From JAYEJW01 sp034716535 (GTDB lineage Bacteria > Pseudomonadota > Gammaproteobacteria > Chromatiales > Chromatiaceae): 16,985 nt of DNA. The notes beneath the pieces were generated by a model. It was given only the letters and a program-made list of their open reading frames with translations, had not been told where the DNA came from and did no database searches. Position numbers and translations under genes: made by a program. Positions 15,125-16,985 of this stretch are shown here, in pieces (the stretch's first letter is position 1; every line of letters starts with the position of its first letter). The stretch is from contig JAYEJW010000048.1 of NCBI GenBank assembly GCA_034716535.1, positions 1 through 16,985 on the forward strand, read 5' to 3'.

Positions 15125-15441
15125 CTGTTAGATACAGGGCAGACCAAGTCCGAAAAGGCAGCGAACTCGAACGGGCGTGCCAGCAGCATGGCCCAGGAGT
15201 AACGCACGCGCCGGCGAACACATGACCGCTGCGCCGGCCGCGGACGTTGAAGCGTCCTCAGGCAGCGACTCGTCGCGCCCAATAGCTGGCGGCAGTCCGA
15301 CTAACGGTCACGGGGTAAGCCGTAGGCGAGGATGCCGCACTCCAGGTGGCGCCTGAATTCCCGTTCGACGCACGCCGGTACCCCAAGACCGTCCCGGTCG
15401 CCTCCCTGCACCGACAGGGCCAGCGTAAAATCGCTAACCCA
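15121..15441 (-). pseudogene. Remnant of an IS91-type transposase
   Basis: On the minus strand, one frame carries pieces resembling both ends of IS91-family transposases. The segment at 15304-15384 reads GVPACVEREFRRHLECGILAYG, like the N-terminal zinc-binding domain, and is followed by an in-frame TAG (15301-15303) where a cysteine would be expected, then SDCR. Further on, 15163-15216 reads RRRVRYSWAMLLARPFEF, like the C-terminal segment before the CPxCGG zinc pair. The middle catalytic part (rolling-circle HUH tyrosine domain) is missing. The frame ends at 15121-15123, overlapping the protease stop. This is an internally deleted, dead element. The comparison is from memory of the family, so the N-terminal piece is firmer than the C-terminal one. 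Confidence 0.6.
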
Positions 15442-15450
15442 TCTTTGACA

Positions 15451-15472
15451 CTGGCCCCTTTCTGACCCTTTT
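15451..15472. repeat. Imperfect 11-base tandem repeat at the edge of the remnant
   Basis: CTGGCCCCTTT is followed directly by CTGACCCTTTT (9 of 11 identical), preceded by TTTGACA. It lies between the transposase remnant and the end of the minus-strand gene pair, so it may be a trace of an element end. It has no other assigned role. Confidence 0.4.
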
Positions 15473-15514
15473 TGTGCGATGGGAGACCTGATGACCTGCT
15501 CCCCGGTTGGCGGG

Positions 15515-16126
15515 TCACTCCTGCGCGGCAAGCAACCATCGGGGCTCGCCGGATTCATCGAGCTCACCGATCAGAAGGGCACGGAGACGAGGAATCCGGT
15601 ATGGCTGCTCGCCCCTCGACAAAGCTTGCAGCAAAAGGGCTGGGTTGTGGCGGAACTTGACCGACACACGAGGGGATGGGGCCTGTGCCGGTCTGGGTTT
15701 GCGCAAAAGCATCGCGGCCTGTTCGTAGGCAAGGACTTCGGCCAGGTACGGTACCCGCAATCCCTCGCGGCGGCGCCGCGCCAGGAAGGAGGCGAAAGCT
15801 TCGGCCTCCTCGAGGTAGTAGAAGCTCGATGCGGGACGGCTGTTCCAGAACCCCCCCGATTCACGGGCCAGACGGGTAGTCCCCAGCAGACGGCAGGTCA
15901 GCGGGAGCATAGAGAGCAGCTTGTTAATGCGGAAGCCCTTGTGGAGCTTTCTCATGACGTCGATGCCGGGCGAACGAGCAACGGTAACGAGATGCTCAAT
16001 CTCGCTCCCGCTGAGTTCGAAGCTAGCGGACAGGAGCGCCGAGGGGGCGTGGCTGCGAATGCGATCGCGAAAGCTGGGGTCGGTGACCAGACGGGCGAAG
16101 GCGGATTGGAAGGCGGCTTCGCTCAC
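15515..16126 (-). CDS. Partner protein of the DUF692/MNIO enzyme
   Basis: This 203-residue protein starts with GTG at 16126, which overlaps the stop of the DUF692 gene (GTGA), so the two are translationally coupled. An upstream in-frame start would add 17 residues from inside the DUF692 gene and is less likely. The first 45-50 residues (FQSAFARLVTDPSFRDRIRS, then a helix with ELSGSEIEHLV) resemble the small helical domain seen in Nif11-like leader peptides and LigA-like proteins. The C-terminal half has FLARRRREGLRVPYLAEVLAYEQA and a basic stretch. In known DUF692 operons a second protein (DUF2063/BufC-like) assists recognition of a precursor peptide, and this gene holds that place, but I cannot confirm it belongs to that family. 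Confidence 0.65.
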   Translation of the reverse strand: MSEAAFQSAFARLVTDPSFRDRIRSHAPSALLSASFELSGSEIEHLVTVARSPGIDVMRKLHKGFRINKLLSMLPLTCRLLGTTRLARESGGFWNSRPASSFYYLEEAEAFASFLARRRREGLRVPYLAEVLAYEQAAMLLRKPRPAQAPSPRVSVKFRHNPALLLQALSRGEQPYRIPRLRALLIGELDESGEPRWLLAAQE

Positions 16127-16950
16127 GCGCGGCTCCCGGTGGCGGCCACAACGGCGGATTGGCGCGCATTCCAGCACTCCCTCATGCGCCGCAGCTCCGC
16201 ACGCAGTCCGTCTTCACCGATCGCGTCGTACCAAGAGCCGAAAAGCTCAAATACGATGCCGGCGACATTGGGCGCCCGAGGCAGGACGAAATCGAGAAGC
16301 TCCCACACCGGTGCGGGGGATGCCCCGGAGTGCGAATCGAGATAGTAATTGCCGTCCAGCGTGCCGCCGGCGAGGTGGATTTCCACCACGTTTTCCAGAT
16401 TCAGGGACGCGACGAGCTCAAGCGGATCGAACCGCATGTTGCGGCTGTTGACGTAGACGTTGTGGAGATCGAGAAGAAGGCCGCAGCCGGTCTCAGCGCA
16501 GAGCAAGTTGAGAAACTCGGCCTCACCCATCTCGTCGCCGGGCGAGTCGACGAAGTACACATTGTTTTCCAGTAGGAAGGGAGCGCGGATTTCGTCTTGG
16601 ACATACTCGATACGCGTCTTGAGTCGCGCCAGCGTAGACCGGCTCCGGGGCAGCGGCATCGTAATGCCGACGTTGGTCTCCGCTGGTGCGGCGTCGTTCT
16701 CCCCATCGGCGGCCAGGGTCGGGTCACTGAGATGGTAGGAGAGGTGGTCGCTGTGCCAGGGAAACCTGAGCCATTCGAACCAGCGGGCGAGCTGCGCGAC
16801 ATGATCCCGGTTGAAGCGGTGTGCGCTGCCGACGGAGAGACCGATGCCGTGAGGAACTACAGGCCATACCATTACCCATATCTCAGCGGGGTCGGAGTCG
16901 ACTCGTGCTGGACACACTGAGCCGCATCTGTTGAAATCCAGCCCCATCAC
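16123..16950 (-). CDS. DUF692 / MNIO-family iron-dependent oxidase, N-terminus unclear
   Basis: The DUF692 family (multinuclear non-haem iron oxidases such as MbnB) uses a TIM barrel with two or three irons to modify cysteine or other residues of peptides. Candidate ligands are visible in order: H34 (VPHGIGLSVGS), H69 (WHSDHLSYH), E128 (LLENNVYF), D161/H163/N164 (LLLDLHNVYVNSRN), H192 (EIHLAGG), D205/H207 (LDSHSG) and E235 (VFELFGSWY). The GTG at 16950 is only the first start codon inside the window. The frame stays open to the window edge, so the gene may start outside. The 30 residues before the HGIGLS motif do not look like the usual first barrel strands, which suggests divergence, deletion or an upstream frameshift. 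It is coupled to the partner gene downstream. Confidence 0.82.
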   Translation of the reverse strand: MMGLDFNRCGSVCPARVDSDPAEIWVMVWPVVPHGIGLSVGSAHRFNRDHVAQLARWFEWLRFPWHSDHLSYHLSDPTLAADGENDAAPAETNVGITMPLPRSRSTLARLKTRIEYVQDEIRAPFLLENNVYFVDSPGDEMGEAEFLNLLCAETGCGLLLDLHNVYVNSRNMRFDPLELVASLNLENVVEIHLAGGTLDGNYYLDSHSGASPAPVWELLDFVLPRAPNVAGIVFELFGSWYDAIGEDGLRAELRRMRECWNARQSAVVAATGSRA

Positions 16951-16985
16951 AACTGATGGGGCGAGAGCAGATGGACGAGGAGATT

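Noticed and set aside
15479..16345. A 288-codon open frame on the plus strand
   Set aside because: It is antisense to the DUF692 gene and its partner, whose motifs and GTGA overlap support the minus strand.
1..16985. CRISPR arrays, tRNA or rRNA genes
   Set aside because: No regularly spaced direct repeats and no tRNA- or rRNA-like segments were recognised on either strand.

Overview
The window reads as the chromosomal replication-origin neighbourhood of a gammaproteobacterium. The signs are a two-subunit-type glycyl-tRNA synthetase (glyS end) next to gmhB and a plsC-like gene, the block gyrB-recF-dnaN-dnaA on the minus strand, and the divergent block rpmH-rnpA-yidD-yidC-mnmE on the plus strand. 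Gene order, fairly high GC and protein character fit a Chromatiales-like or related lineage. That placement is a guess from synteny and was not tested by search.

Layout. 1-2207 (+): glyS C-terminus (partial), a MazG-like pyrophosphohydrolase overlapping it by 4 bases, gmhB, and a plsC-type acyltransferase gene interrupted by one in-frame TGA. 2293-8751 (-): gyrB, recF, dnaN and dnaA. The dnaA-dnaN gap (7204-7398) carries two perfect DnaA boxes, two near-matches and an AT-rich stretch, so it is the best oriC candidate. A further perfect box lies in the dnaA/rpmH gap. Two parS-like palindromes are embedded in recF. 8939-12795 (+): a near-consensus sigma70 promoter, then rpmH, rnpA, yidD, yidC and mnmE, tightly packed (ribosome protein L34, RNase P protein, membrane protein insertion, tRNA modification).

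12796-16985 is accessory sequence. mnmG, rsmG and parAB, the usual followers of mnmE, are not here. Instead there is a 230-bp gap with five short inverted repeats, a two-gene unit (a three-helix membrane protein plus a secreted trypsin-like protease with an unrecognised C-terminal domain), a decayed IS91-type transposase remnant, and a minus-strand pair made of a DUF692/MNIO-family enzyme and a translationally coupled partner. The DUF692 gene has an atypical N-terminus and may run off the window.

The most notable items are the parS sites written into recF in the same codon phase, the membrane-protein/protease pair, the MNIO pair and the single-stop plsC gene. All assignments come from reading motifs by eye. 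No database search was possible.
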